From positions 248,001 to 312,000 of the forward strand of contig NZ_CP016279.1 in assembly GCF_001542625.1 (NCBI RefSeq): 64,000 nucleotides of DNA, written 5' to 3'. Below, piece by piece: positions 26,971-35,615 of the stretch. Position 1 is the stretch's first letter. Every line of letters begins with the position of its first letter. The position numbers and the translations under genes were made by a program. The notes below the pieces were generated by a model. It worked only from the letters and a program-made list of their open reading frames with translations, was not told the DNA's origin and made no database searches. The stretch is from Streptomyces griseochromogenes (GTDB lineage Bacteria > Actinomycetota > Actinomycetes > Streptomycetales > Streptomycetaceae).

Positions 26971-28901
26971 TGGCGGGGACGCTGACGAACGCCGGGCGCG
27001 AACAGGCGGCACGGTCGGGGCTGTTGGCGGGCGGCCTGTCCGGCGCGCTGGCGCACCTGGACGTCGAGGTGCGGGCGAGCGACAGCTGGCGCCTCCCGGC
27101 GGACGGGCCGGCCGACCGCCCGTGGCTGAGCGTCCACACGGAGGTCGGTCAGGTGATCGTCGGGCCGCTGACCCGGCCGGGCGTGGCGGGCTGCCCGCAC
27201 TGCCTCGACCTGCGGCGGCAGCGGGTCGACGCGAGCAGGCCCTGGCTCGCCCGGCTGCGTGAGGAGCACGGCGCCCGACTGGACGGCGACGTACCGCAGT
27301 TGCTCGACGAACTCGCCGTCGCGGTGGTGGCGGACACGGCCGCCGCTCTGGTGGCGGACGAGCTGGCCGGCCGGCCGGCGGATCCGTCACAGGTGCGGGA
27401 GCCGGCCGGCCAGGACGAGCCGCGCCTGGTGGCGGTGGTCGATCTGGCCACCCTCGAAACGCGCCGCCACCGCTTCCTGCCCGATCCCTTCTGCCCGCAG
27501 TGCGGAGCACTCCCCGAGGACTCGGCGGAGCGGGCCCAGCGCGTCCTGCGGCCGGCTGCGAAGATCACGCCGTTCGGGTCACGGACCCGGGACGTCCTGG
27601 CCGACTTCGAGGCCGTCCGCGCGATGTACGTGGATCCGTTCAGCGGCCTGATCCGGCGCACCGACCGCGGCGCGGAGGGCGGGCTGGTGATGTCCGGCGC
27701 ATCGATGCCGCTGCGGTTCGACAACCTCGCCGAGCCCGGTTACGGCCGCAGCCGCGACTACCGGACCAGCGAGCTGACCGCGATCCTCGAAGCCCTGGAG
27801 CGCTACGGCGGCGTGGCTCCGGGGGGTCTGCGGACCTCCGTGCGGGGCACGTTCCACGAACTCGCGCCGCACGCCGTGCACCCGGACGTGTTCGGCCGCC
27901 ACCCCGACGAGAGCTACGACGCCCCGTCCTTCCGCTATCGCAGATTCGACCCCGACCGACCGCTGTGGTGGGTGTGGGCGCACTCGTTCGCCACCGGCGA
28001 CGCCCGGCTGGTGCCCGAGGCCCTCGCGTACTACTACTGCCACCGGCTGCGCGGCGACGATCCGGTCTCCTACTACGAGGTGTCCAACGGCTGCGCCCTC
28101 GGCTCGTCCTGGGAGGAGGCGACGCTGCACGGGCTCATGGAGACGGTCGAGCGCGACGCCTTCCTGTGCACCTGGTACACCCGGACCGTCCCGCCGACGA
28201 TCGACCTGGACTCCTGTCACGACCCGCGGGTGCCCCTCCAGGCGGGCGCGATCGCTTCGAGCACCGGGTACCGCATCCACGCCTTCGACATCACGACGGA
28301 CTACGGGATCCCGGCGGTCTGGGTGATGGCCGCGCATCCGGACCGCAAGGGCCCCGCGCTGCTGTGCACCGCGGGTGCGGGCCTGGACCCGGAGCGGGCG
28401 CTGTCGAACGCGTTGAACGAGCTCGGTCCGATCCTCAGCGACGTGATCCGGCGCTATCCGGCCGAGGAGGAGCGGGCCGCGCAGATGGTGCGCGATCCGT
28501 ACAGCGTCGTCACCATGCCGGACCACTCCGCGCTCTACGCACATCCGGAGGCCGCGCACCGGCTCGACTTCCTGTTCGGCGGCCCGACTATCGGTGTCGA
28601 CGAGGTCGGCGGGCCGGACCGGCTGCGCCCGGACCGCGACGACCTCACGGTGGACCTGCGGGCCGCGGCCGAGCGCGTCGGCGAGGTGCTCGTGGTCGAC
28701 CAGACCACGCCCGAACACCGGGCCGGCGGCTTCACCTGTGTCAAGGTCCTCGTCCCCGGGGCGGTGCCGATGACCTTCGGTTACCGCAATCGGCGGATCG
28801 ACGGGCTGCCGCGGCTGCTGAGCCTGCCGCGACGGCTCGGCAGGCTCGACGCGGACCTGTCCCGGGCGCAGCTGAACCCCGACCCCCACCCGTTCCCGTG
28901 A
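26970..28901 (+). CDS. YcaO-domain cyclodehydratase (TbtG-like)
   Basis: About 643 residues. An N-terminal ThiF-like remnant carries zinc-type cysteine pairs (CPHCLD and FCPQCG). The YcaO domain has the ATP motifs TSELTAILEALERYGG and NGCALGSSWEEATLHGLMETVERDAF and ends in the proline-rich NPDPHPFP tail typical of azoline-forming YcaO proteins. It would convert core Cys, and probably Thr2, to azolines with ATP. Its start overlaps the stop of its RRE partner. Confidence 0.93.
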   Translation: MAGTLTNAGREQAARSGLLAGGLSGALAHLDVEVRASDSWRLPADGPADRPWLSVHTEVGQVIVGPLTRPGVAGCPHCLDLRRQRVDASRPWLARLREEHGARLDGDVPQLLDELAVAVVADTAAALVADELAGRPADPSQVREPAGQDEPRLVAVVDLATLETRRHRFLPDPFCPQCGALPEDSAERAQRVLRPAAKITPFGSRTRDVLADFEAVRAMYVDPFSGLIRRTDRGAEGGLVMSGASMPLRFDNLAEPGYGRSRDYRTSELTAILEALERYGGVAPGGLRTSVRGTFHELAPHAVHPDVFGRHPDESYDAPSFRYRRFDPDRPLWWVWAHSFATGDARLVPEALAYYYCHRLRGDDPVSYYEVSNGCALGSSWEEATLHGLMETVERDAFLCTWYTRTVPPTIDLDSCHDPRVPLQAGAIASSTGYRIHAFDITTDYGIPAVWVMAAHPDRKGPALLCTAGAGLDPERALSNALNELGPILSDVIRRYPAEEERAAQMVRDPYSVVTMPDHSALYAHPEAAHRLDFLFGGPTIGVDEVGGPDRLRPDRDDLTVDLRAAAERVGEVLVVDQTTPEHRAGGFTCVKVLVPGAVPMTFGYRNRRIDGLPRLLSLPRRLGRLDADLSRAQLNPDPHPFP

Positions 28902-28912
28902 GGGCGGCGCCG

Positions 28913-30049
28913 ATGGCCGGATTCCCGGCCCTGACCGAGCTGGACGGCGCGGGGTGGAGCGGACTGTTGCGCTGGCTCGCGGACGCGCGGCGGGACGCCC
29001 CCGTCCTGGAACTCGCCGGTATGCACCATGTGTTCCGCGCCGAGGACGTGCGCACCGTGCTGTCGGACAGCGAACTGTTCTCCTCCGACCGGACCCGGAT
29101 GATGCCGCCCACCGCGCAGCTCGGGCGGGGCAACCTGACCATGATGGACCCGCCGGACCACACCCGGATGCGGCGGATCGTCAACCAGGCGTTTACGCCC
29201 GCCTCGGTCGGGGGCCTCGCCCCGGCGATCGACGAGATCGCCGGGGAACTCGTGAGCGGCCTCACGCCGGAGCGGTTCGACCTCGTGCGCGACCTCGCCT
29301 ATCCGCTGCCGATCCGGGTCATCTCCCGGTTCCTCGGGCTGCCCGAGGAGGAACACGGCCGGTTCCGTACGTGGTCGGTCGGGTTCAGCCGGGGCGACGC
29401 CGCGCAGATGGACGCGATGCACCGGTACCTGGTCGAGGTGGCGGCGGCGAAGCGGGCGCGGCCGGTGCGGGACCTGATGTCACGCCTGGCGACCGCCGAG
29501 GTGGACGGAGCGCCGGCGACGGTCGACGAGATCGCCTCGCTCAGCGGCCTGATCCTGCTGGCCGGGCATGTCACCACCACCTCGCTGATCGCCGCGGCGG
29601 TCCGCGAACTGTGCGTCCGGCCGGAGCTCGCCGCCGAGGTCAGGGACCACGACCGGATCGAGGACCTGGTTCTGGAGGCGCTGCGCACCCGGCCCGCCTT
29701 CGCCCAGGTGACCAGGATCGCGGCGGGTGACGCCACACTGTCCGGCGTCACCGTCCCGGCCGGCGCCCTGGTGTCGGCGTGGATCCTGTCCGCGAACCAC
29801 GACCCGCTGCTGAACCCGGACCCGGAACGCTTCCTGCTGGACCGTCCGGCCCGTCGCCACCTGTCCTTCGGGCACGGCGTGCACTACTGCCTCGGCGGTC
29901 CCCTGGCCCAGCTGGAGGCGGTCGCCGCGGTGCGCGCGGTCGTCCGCCGGTTCGCCCGCCTGACGGTGCTGGCCCCGGTGGAGTTCCACCCGCTGCCCAC
30001 CCTGTCCATCCGGCGTCTCGTGCTCGCAGGGCAGGCCTATGGCGCCTGA
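28913..30049 (+). CDS. getJ: Cytochrome P450, probable Ile8-oxidising GetJ homologue
   Basis: About 378 residues. Heme-binding Cys in LSFGHGVHYCLGGPLAQ, an ExxR helix (LEALRTRPAF) and the I helix LLAGHVTTTSL are present; the usual acidic residue of AGx(D/E)T is Val here. GetJ of the GE37468 pathway converts core Ile8 to beta-methyl-delta-hydroxyproline, and this cluster's core has Ile at position 8, so the same role is inferred. GAGGG lies eight bases before the chosen ATG; a GTG at 28898 overlapping the YcaO stop is the alternative. It overlaps the next gene by 11 bases. Confidence 0.88.
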   Translation: MAGFPALTELDGAGWSGLLRWLADARRDAPVLELAGMHHVFRAEDVRTVLSDSELFSSDRTRMMPPTAQLGRGNLTMMDPPDHTRMRRIVNQAFTPASVGGLAPAIDEIAGELVSGLTPERFDLVRDLAYPLPIRVISRFLGLPEEEHGRFRTWSVGFSRGDAAQMDAMHRYLVEVAAAKRARPVRDLMSRLATAEVDGAPATVDEIASLSGLILLAGHVTTTSLIAAAVRELCVRPELAAEVRDHDRIEDLVLEALRTRPAFAQVTRIAAGDATLSGVTVPAGALVSAWILSANHDPLLNPDPERFLLDRPARRHLSFGHGVHYCLGGPLAQLEAVAAVRAVVRRFARLTVLAPVEFHPLPTLSIRRLVLAGQAYGA

Positions 30050-31979
30050 CCTGTTTCCGCGACTGCTCAGCGCGGTGCACGCCGTCGCCGGCCGGGACGG
30101 CACGCTGCTGACCACCCGCACCGGCCACCACCGCGGCCCGGCCGCGCTCCATCCGCTGCTGCACCGCCTCGCCCCGCTCCTGGACGGCCGCACGGCCGAG
30201 TCCTCGGTCCTGGACCGGGTGCCGGAGTCCGGGCGTGAGGTGGTCCGCCGAGGGCTGGACCACCTGGAGCGCTGCGGCGCTCTGCGCAGGGAGGTCATCG
30301 CACGTCCCGAGGGCATCCCGGGCCAACTCCTCGCCGTCGCCGACCTGTTCAGTGACGCCCCCTATGAGCGATGCGCGGCACTGCTCGCCGCCGGGGCCAC
30401 GGTGTGCGCGCCGGCGGACTGGCTGCGGCCGCTGGAGGCGGCGCTGCACCGGCTGTCGGTACGGGCCGAGCCGTCCGCCGCGTCCGGCGCCCCCGGCGTC
30501 CTGGTGCGGATCGGCGAGGTGGAGGTGCGGCTGGCGCCGGACGACGGCTGGCTCGTCGAGCCGATCGGCGAGGTCGAGCGGGCCGTGGCCGCAGCGGCGG
30601 TCGCGGCGGAGGCCGTGGCCCGGTTCCTCGGCCGCCCGCCCCGCCCGCTGCCCGGCGCCCGCGACCTGCCCGGCCTCGACCGGCGCGGCCCGCGGACGAG
30701 TGCCGGCGCGCCGCTGCTCGACCCTTGGCCGGTGTCCGATCAGCTGCGGGCGCTCCTGCTCGATCCGGCCTCCCTGCTGCCCGCGGCGGAGCCGGAGTGC
30801 GCACGGCCCGCCGCGGTCCGGCCCCTCACGGCAGGCGAAGGGCCGCGCCTGCCCGACTGGCTCCGCGCCCTGCTGTGGTGTGTGCACGTCCCGCTGCGCT
30901 GGGAGTCGGGAGAGCTCGCGCACTCCGGCGGCTGGGCGCACCGCGGGCTTCCCTCGGCGCGGGGGTTCTACCCGGTCGAGCTCTACCTGGTGACCGACAC
31001 CGGCGCCTGGTACGTCGAGCCCGGGGATCTGCGGCTGGTCCCGGTCTCCCGGTCCGCGTCGGCGGAGCCGGGGTCCCGGTTCACCCTGGTGCTGACGGTG
31101 CGCGAGACCAAGGTCTCCCACCGTTACCACCGCTACGCGACCCGGCTGTGCCTCCAGGAGGCCGGTCTGGCCCTGGCGGCGCTGGGCGACGCGGCACGCG
31201 ACGCGGGCATCGCCGCCGACGCGGTCGCCGAACTGGGCGAGCGGGGCCGGAGCGGACCCTGGGGCGAACTGCTGGACCTGGGTCCGGACGAGCGGCCGGT
31301 CGGCCGGATCGTCCTCGACCCGCCGCACCGTGCCCTCGACGCGCCGGCGTTCGCCCGGCATCTGGCGTTGGTGCGGCAACGACGCTCCGGGCACCGGGTG
31401 TTCAACGCCCTGGGAGCCGACCGGGTCGGTCGGCTCGGGTCGCTGCCGGCCGACCTGGCCGCCGTTCCCGACGACCGGCTCAGCGCCTTCCTGGTCGTCC
31501 ACCGGCCCTGCCTCGACGCCGCGGACGGCCACTGGGAACCAGGGTGTTACCGGGTGACCGGACAGGGCCCGGAACCGGTCCGGGCGGGCCTGGAGCCCAC
31601 GGAGCGACTCCAGCGCGGGCAGGACGCGATGGGCTGGCTCGCCCCGGACTACCTCAGTGCCGTGGCGACGGTGATCGTCGCGGCACCGGTCGACGAGGCC
31701 ACCACCGACGTGCGACGGCTGCACGAGATCACCGCCGCGGCCGCGCGGATCGCGCACCGGGTCCTGCTCGGTGCGGCGGCGGCAGGGGCCGCGGGGCGGA
31801 TCCACAACAGCCTGCGCGCCGACGTGGTCGCCGCGGTGACCGGGGACGAGCGGCTCGCCCCGCTGTTCCAGATGATCGTCGGCTTCCCAGGTCCTGACGG
31901 GACGATCACCGTCGACGTGGACGAGACAGCGTTCGTCAGCACGAAAATCACGACACTCACGGGGGATACACGATGTTGA
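30039..31979 (+). CDS. Large nitroreductase-like (SagB-family) protein, second dehydrogenase of the thiopeptide cluster
   Basis: About 646 residues. The N-terminal third (SREVVRRGLDHLERCGALR style winged-helix sequence) precedes two nitroreductase-like halves. RWESGELAHSGGWAHRGLPS and SARGFYPVELYLVTDTGAWYVE match SagB proteins, and VSHRYHRYATRLCLQEAGLALAA aligns with the flavin/catalytic segment of the canonical dehydrogenase. At the catalytic Lys-Tyr it has Arg362-Tyr363. It may be a regulatory, substrate-binding or second-specificity dehydrogenase. It is encoded between the P450 and the TetR gene, overlapping both. Confidence 0.75.
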   Translation: MAPDLFPRLLSAVHAVAGRDGTLLTTRTGHHRGPAALHPLLHRLAPLLDGRTAESSVLDRVPESGREVVRRGLDHLERCGALRREVIARPEGIPGQLLAVADLFSDAPYERCAALLAAGATVCAPADWLRPLEAALHRLSVRAEPSAASGAPGVLVRIGEVEVRLAPDDGWLVEPIGEVERAVAAAAVAAEAVARFLGRPPRPLPGARDLPGLDRRGPRTSAGAPLLDPWPVSDQLRALLLDPASLLPAAEPECARPAAVRPLTAGEGPRLPDWLRALLWCVHVPLRWESGELAHSGGWAHRGLPSARGFYPVELYLVTDTGAWYVEPGDLRLVPVSRSASAEPGSRFTLVLTVRETKVSHRYHRYATRLCLQEAGLALAALGDAARDAGIAADAVAELGERGRSGPWGELLDLGPDERPVGRIVLDPPHRALDAPAFARHLALVRQRRSGHRVFNALGADRVGRLGSLPADLAAVPDDRLSAFLVVHRPCLDAADGHWEPGCYRVTGQGPEPVRAGLEPTERLQRGQDAMGWLAPDYLSAVATVIVAAPVDEATTDVRRLHEITAAAARIAHRVLLGAAAAGAAGRIHNSLRADVVAAVTGDERLAPLFQMIVGFPGPDGTITVDVDETAFVSTKITTLTGDTRC

Positions 31980-32752
31980 TCACTGCTCGGCAGAGCGCCG
32001 TACAGCCACTCGGCAACGTCACCACCGACTCGTTCCGGCCCGGGCAGGCGGCCGGCGGCCGATGTACCCGCTCCGCCCGGGTCCTCGACGCCATGGTCGA
32101 CCTGATCCTGCGCATCGGCTACCCGAAGATCAGCGTTCAGGACGTCGCCGAGCACGTGGGCATCGGCAAGGGAACGGTGTACAAGCACTGGAACAGCAAA
32201 GAAGACATCATCGACGACGTACTGGTCCGCGAATTCGACCGTGTGCACGACCAGTTCATGGCGCACCTGCCCGGGGACCGCAGGATGGCCACCCTGCACG
32301 GTACGAGCTGTGTGCTGTACCGCCTGGTCATGGCGAATCCGGTGCTGCGGGCCTACAACACCCGTGACGGGCGTGTGCTGGGCACCCATGTGGCGGCGCA
32401 GGGGAGCCCGGACGCCCTCGGGATCTCCCTCGTCTCGGTCCTGGGGCGTTTCCCGTACCTCGAGTTGCTGCGGGACCACGGCCTGATCGTCGACGCGGTC
32501 TGCTCCCCGGAGGGCCAGCTGTCCATCGAGGCCGTCGTCAGCGGGTTCGTCGCCCGCGCCGGACACGCGGACGACCTGGAGGAGACGAATGCCTCCTCCC
32601 GCATGATGGCGACCGTGCTGCGGCGGGCGTTCGAACCCGTCGACCCGCCGGAGCCGGCGGATCACGACCGGATGACCAAGGCCATGCTGGCGGCCCGCCC
32701 GCTGCGGTCCGGGACCCCCATGCGGGCGACCCCCACGACGGGCGAACGGTGA
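31973..32752 (+). CDS. TetR-family transcriptional regulator
   Basis: About 259 residues. The TetR helix-turn-helix is clear (VLDAMVDLILRIGYPKISVQDV..HVGIGKGTVYKHWNSKEDIID), after an N-terminal extension of about 35 residues, with a divergent ligand domain. GGGGG lies about ten bases before the ATG. Being co-transcribed inside the biosynthetic operon, it probably regulates this cluster, perhaps the exporter, in response to product or precursor. Confidence 0.9.
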   Translation: MLITARQSAVQPLGNVTTDSFRPGQAAGGRCTRSARVLDAMVDLILRIGYPKISVQDVAEHVGIGKGTVYKHWNSKEDIIDDVLVREFDRVHDQFMAHLPGDRRMATLHGTSCVLYRLVMANPVLRAYNTRDGRVLGTHVAAQGSPDALGISLVSVLGRFPYLELLRDHGLIVDAVCSPEGQLSIEAVVSGFVARAGHADDLEETNASSRMMATVLRRAFEPVDPPEPADHDRMTKAMLAARPLRSGTPMRATPTTGER

Positions 32753-33963
32753 CCCTTCCGCTGCCGGACTGGGCGCCGGCCCTCTACCAAGCCCTGCACC
32801 GCGGTCCCGAGCTCGGATTCCAGGAGCACCGCACCGCCGGGCTCCTGGCCGAGGTGCTCGGCCGCGAGGGCTTCACGGTGACCCGCGGGATCGGGGGGAC
32901 CGGCCTCGCGGCGGTGCTCGACCGCGGCCCCGGCCCGGTCGTCGCGGCGCGCGCGGAGCTGGACGCCCTGCCGCTCCAGGAGCGGACCGGCGCGGCCTTC
33001 GCCAGCGAGGTGGACGGCGTGACGCACGCCTGCGGGCACGACCTGCACATGGCGGCACTCGCCGGGGCGGCCGCGCAACTCGCGTCCCGGCCCGACCTGC
33101 CGCCCGGGCGGATCGTCCTCGTCCTGCAGCCCGCGGAGGAACTCGGCAGCGGCGCCGCCAGGATGGTCGAGGACGGCCTGGCCGACGTCGTCCCGCGCCC
33201 CGACGTCCTGCTCAGCCAGCATGTCTCGGCCATGGCACCGGCCGGTGTGCTGGTCTCCACGTCCGGGACGGCGCTCGCCGCGGCGGACACGCTCGTCGTC
33301 ACGGCACGCGCCCCGGGCGGGCACACCGGCCAGCCGGATTCCGGCCCGGACCCGGTGCTGTTCGCCGCGGGTCTCACCCAGCGCCTGCACACCGTGGTGG
33401 GCCGTGACGTGGCGCCGTTCGAGCAGGCGGTGGTGTCCGTGCCCGGGATAGCGGCACCGTCCGCACCGGGACTGCGCGCGCCCCGCGCCGCCGTGACCGT
33501 CAACATCCGCACCTTCGAGGAACGCGTGCGCCAGGCGGTCCTCGACCGCGTCGACGCGCTGGTGCGGGCGGAGGCCGCCGCCGCGGGCCTCGCCTTCGGC
33601 GACGACGTCCAGCTGACCCATGACACGCACGTTCCCCGAGTGGAGAACGACGCGCAGGTCCGCGACCGCCTGGCCGCGGTCCACCGCGAACGGCTGTCCA
33701 TGGGCCATCTCTCCGTCCCGCCCGCGCTCGCCTCGGACGATGTCAGCCTTCTCGTGCGCGCCTTCGGCTGTCCGGCCGTGTACTGGTTCGTCGGGTCCGG
33801 CGAACCCGGCGGTCGGCTCGGTCCGGTGCGGCCCGCCTGCCACACCGACGCGTACCTCCCCCATCCGGCGACCCTCGCCGTCGCCACCGCCGCGATGCGT
33901 GAGGCACTGCTGGCCGGGCTGTCCGGCGATCTGTACGGGCCGGCCGGTCGGGCCGGTTCCTGA
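32749..33963 (+). CDS. M20-family amidohydrolase, last gene of the thiopeptide operon
   Basis: About 404 residues, usual for M20D amidohydrolases. Metal-site motifs are ACGHDLHMAAL, LQPAEELGSG and LSQHVSA; a dimerisation domain follows (TARAPGGHTGQPDSG). The family hydrolyses amide bonds, typically N-acyl amino acids. The GTG start overlaps the TetR stop. In this position it could trim the C-terminal tail (for example around Asn15), act in resistance or recycle peptide; the sequence does not decide. Confidence 0.88.
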   Translation: MTLPLPDWAPALYQALHRGPELGFQEHRTAGLLAEVLGREGFTVTRGIGGTGLAAVLDRGPGPVVAARAELDALPLQERTGAAFASEVDGVTHACGHDLHMAALAGAAAQLASRPDLPPGRIVLVLQPAEELGSGAARMVEDGLADVVPRPDVLLSQHVSAMAPAGVLVSTSGTALAAADTLVVTARAPGGHTGQPDSGPDPVLFAAGLTQRLHTVVGRDVAPFEQAVVSVPGIAAPSAPGLRAPRAAVTVNIRTFEERVRQAVLDRVDALVRAEAAAAGLAFGDDVQLTHDTHVPRVENDAQVRDRLAAVHRERLSMGHLSVPPALASDDVSLLVRAFGCPAVYWFVGSGEPGGRLGPVRPACHTDAYLPHPATLAVATAAMREALLAGLSGDLYGPAGRAGS

Positions 33964-33977
33964 TCGCCACCGGTGCG

Positions 33978-34006
33978 GAACGGGCAGGCGGCCGGCCTGC
34001 CCGTTC
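33978..34006 (+). terminator. Terminator of the thiopeptide operon
   Basis: GAACGGGCAGGC (33978-33989) and GCCTGCCCGTTC (33995-34006) form a perfect 12-base stem around a five-base loop, 14 bases after the amidohydrolase stop. It marks the 3' boundary of the thiopeptide cluster. Confidence 0.85.
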
Positions 34007-34073
34007 GACGGCCACGGTCACGCTGATCCGGTTCGAGAACCCCGGCCCGTTCCCGCAGGCGCTTCAGCACCGC

Positions 34074-34508
34074 TCATTCGGTGTCGGCGGACCGGTGGGC
34101 GTCATGGTCGGGGAAGAGGGTCGCGGCCACGTGCTGGGTGTCGGTGTACTCGACGACCGAGGCGATCTTGCCGTCGCGCACCGTGTAGATGCCCATGCAG
34201 CGGTTGTCGTAGGTGCCGCCGTACACGGTCTTGGCCTTGGAGGTCCATTCGGCCACCACACGGTCGCCCTCGGCGATCGTGCCGACCAGTTCGATCTCCA
34301 GGGTGCCGGGGACGAGGACCGGTCCCAGGCCGCCGAGGAACTCGTTGATGATCACGTCGCGGCCGTGCCACACCTTGGAAATGGGCAGGTCGCCCGGGTA
34401 GTGCCAGGTCGCGTCCGCGGCGAAGCTGTCATGGATGACGTCGGCGGCGCCGTCGCGCACGGCCTCGACGTAGCGGATGACGACGGCCCTGGGGTCGGTG
34501 GTGGTCAT
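34074..34508 (-). CDS. SnoaL/NTF2-like protein
   Basis: About 144 residues. A nuclear-transport-factor-2 fold is indicated by VVIRYVEAVRDGAADVIHDSFAADATWHYPG, the RDVIINEFLGGLGPVL helix and the VRDGKIASVVEYTDTQHVA strand-helix end. These small proteins act as cyclases, isomerases or ligand binders; no specific function can be given. AAGGAG lies eight bases before the ATG. It follows the oxidoreductase gene by 47 bases on the same strand. Confidence 0.85.
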   Translation of the reverse strand: MTTTDPRAVVIRYVEAVRDGAADVIHDSFAADATWHYPGDLPISKVWHGRDVIINEFLGGLGPVLVPGTLEIELVGTIAEGDRVVAEWTSKAKTVYGGTYDNRCMGIYTVRDGKIASVVEYTDTQHVAATLFPDHDAHRSADTE

Positions 34509-34555
34509 GGTCTTGCTCCTTCGGTCGTTGTCGCGTCCGGTCGTTCCGGCGTGGT

Positions 34556-35476
34556 TCAGGAGAGGGTGAGGACGGCCTTGCCGCGGATGCGGCGGTCGCG
34601 CAGGTCGGTCAGGGTGGTCGCGGTGTCGGCCCAGTCCGTGACGCGGCCGATCTCGGGGTGCAGCCGGCCTTCGGCGGTCAGCCGGACGAGCGCCGCCAGG
34701 TCGTCGTCGAGGCGGGTGTCGGCGTCGAGGTAGTGGAAGTGGCGGATGACAGCCGATTCGGGCCCGGTGAAGAAGTCGAAGAAGTCGAGTGTCGCCGCCG
34801 TGCGGCTGGCCTGGCCGAACCAGATCAGCGTGCCGCGCCTGGCGAGCCGGGCGAGCGCGAGGGGCAGGGCGTGGCCGCCGGTCGACTCCAGCACGATGTC
34901 GTACGGGCCGCGGGCGTCGGCGACGTCATGGACGATCTCGGCGGCGCCGAGTTCGGCAAGCCGGGCGCCGCGTTCGGCGTCCCTGGTCACAGCGGTGACC
35001 TGAGCCCCGGCCGCGGCCGCGAGTTCGGTGACGAAGTGGCCCACGCCGCCGGAGGCACCGGTCAGCAGTATCCGCCGGCCGAGCACCGGTCCGGCAGCAC
35101 GCAGCAGCCGCAGCGCGGTGAGCCCGGCCAGCGGCAGTGCCGCGCCCTGGAGCACGGAGACGTCGTCCGGAAGCTCGGCGAGCGCGCCGGCCGGCACCGC
35201 CACGTACTCCGCCCAGCCGCCTGACATGGGATGGCCGACGACCCGCGCGATCCCGGAGGGTCCGCTGCCGTCTGCGGCTGGCTGCACCACCAGGCCCGCG
35301 ATGTCCTTGCCGGGGCGCTCGCCGGGGGCGGGCTTCTCCAGCTTGAAGGTCTCGCCCCGGTTGACCGAGAACGCCTCGACCTTCACCAGCGCCTCGTCGG
35401 GGCGCGGCGTCGGCTCGGGGACGTCGGCGAGCACGACCGGCTCGGCGGGATCTCCGGTCGGTACGAAGGCTTTCAT
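34556..35476 (-). CDS. Quinone oxidoreductase-like medium-chain dehydrogenase
   Basis: About 306 residues of the MDR/quinone reductase family without structural zinc. It opens MKAFVPTGDPAEPVVLADVPEP; the NAD(P) motif is ILLTGASGGVGHFVTELAAAAGA; the C-terminus is RIRGKAVLTLS. GAGGAG sits nine bases before the chosen ATG at 35476 but only one base before an ATG at 35485. It would reduce quinones or enones with NADPH. It is divergent from a LysR gene and probably controlled by it. Confidence 0.9.
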   Translation of the reverse strand: MKAFVPTGDPAEPVVLADVPEPTPRPDEALVKVEAFSVNRGETFKLEKPAPGERPGKDIAGLVVQPAADGSGPSGIARVVGHPMSGGWAEYVAVPAGALAELPDDVSVLQGAALPLAGLTALRLLRAAGPVLGRRILLTGASGGVGHFVTELAAAAGAQVTAVTRDAERGARLAELGAAEIVHDVADARGPYDIVLESTGGHALPLALARLARRGTLIWFGQASRTAATLDFFDFFTGPESAVIRHFHYLDADTRLDDDLAALVRLTAEGRLHPEIGRVTDWADTATTLTDLRDRRIRGKAVLTLS

Positions 35477-35560
35477 CGTGGTCATCTCCTCGGTGGCCCG
35501 GGGGCGTTCCCCCGGTGCTGTCTTCCGGGAACCATTCGACCGGGCGGGACCAAGGCCCGG

Positions 35561-35600
35561 CCAACAACAAAACCGGTTGGCCGACAACGGAGGGTTGTCG
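35561..35600. promoter_or_regulatory. LysR-type operator between divergent genes
   Basis: CCAAC (35561-35565) with GTTGG (35576-35580), and CGACAAC (35582-35588) with GTTGTCG (35594-35600), are adjacent dyads lying 16-55 bases before the LysR start. This matches the usual tandem LysR autoregulatory/activator sites. Binding is inferred. Confidence 0.55.
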
Positions 35601-35615
35601 CATAAGGTCAGCGGC

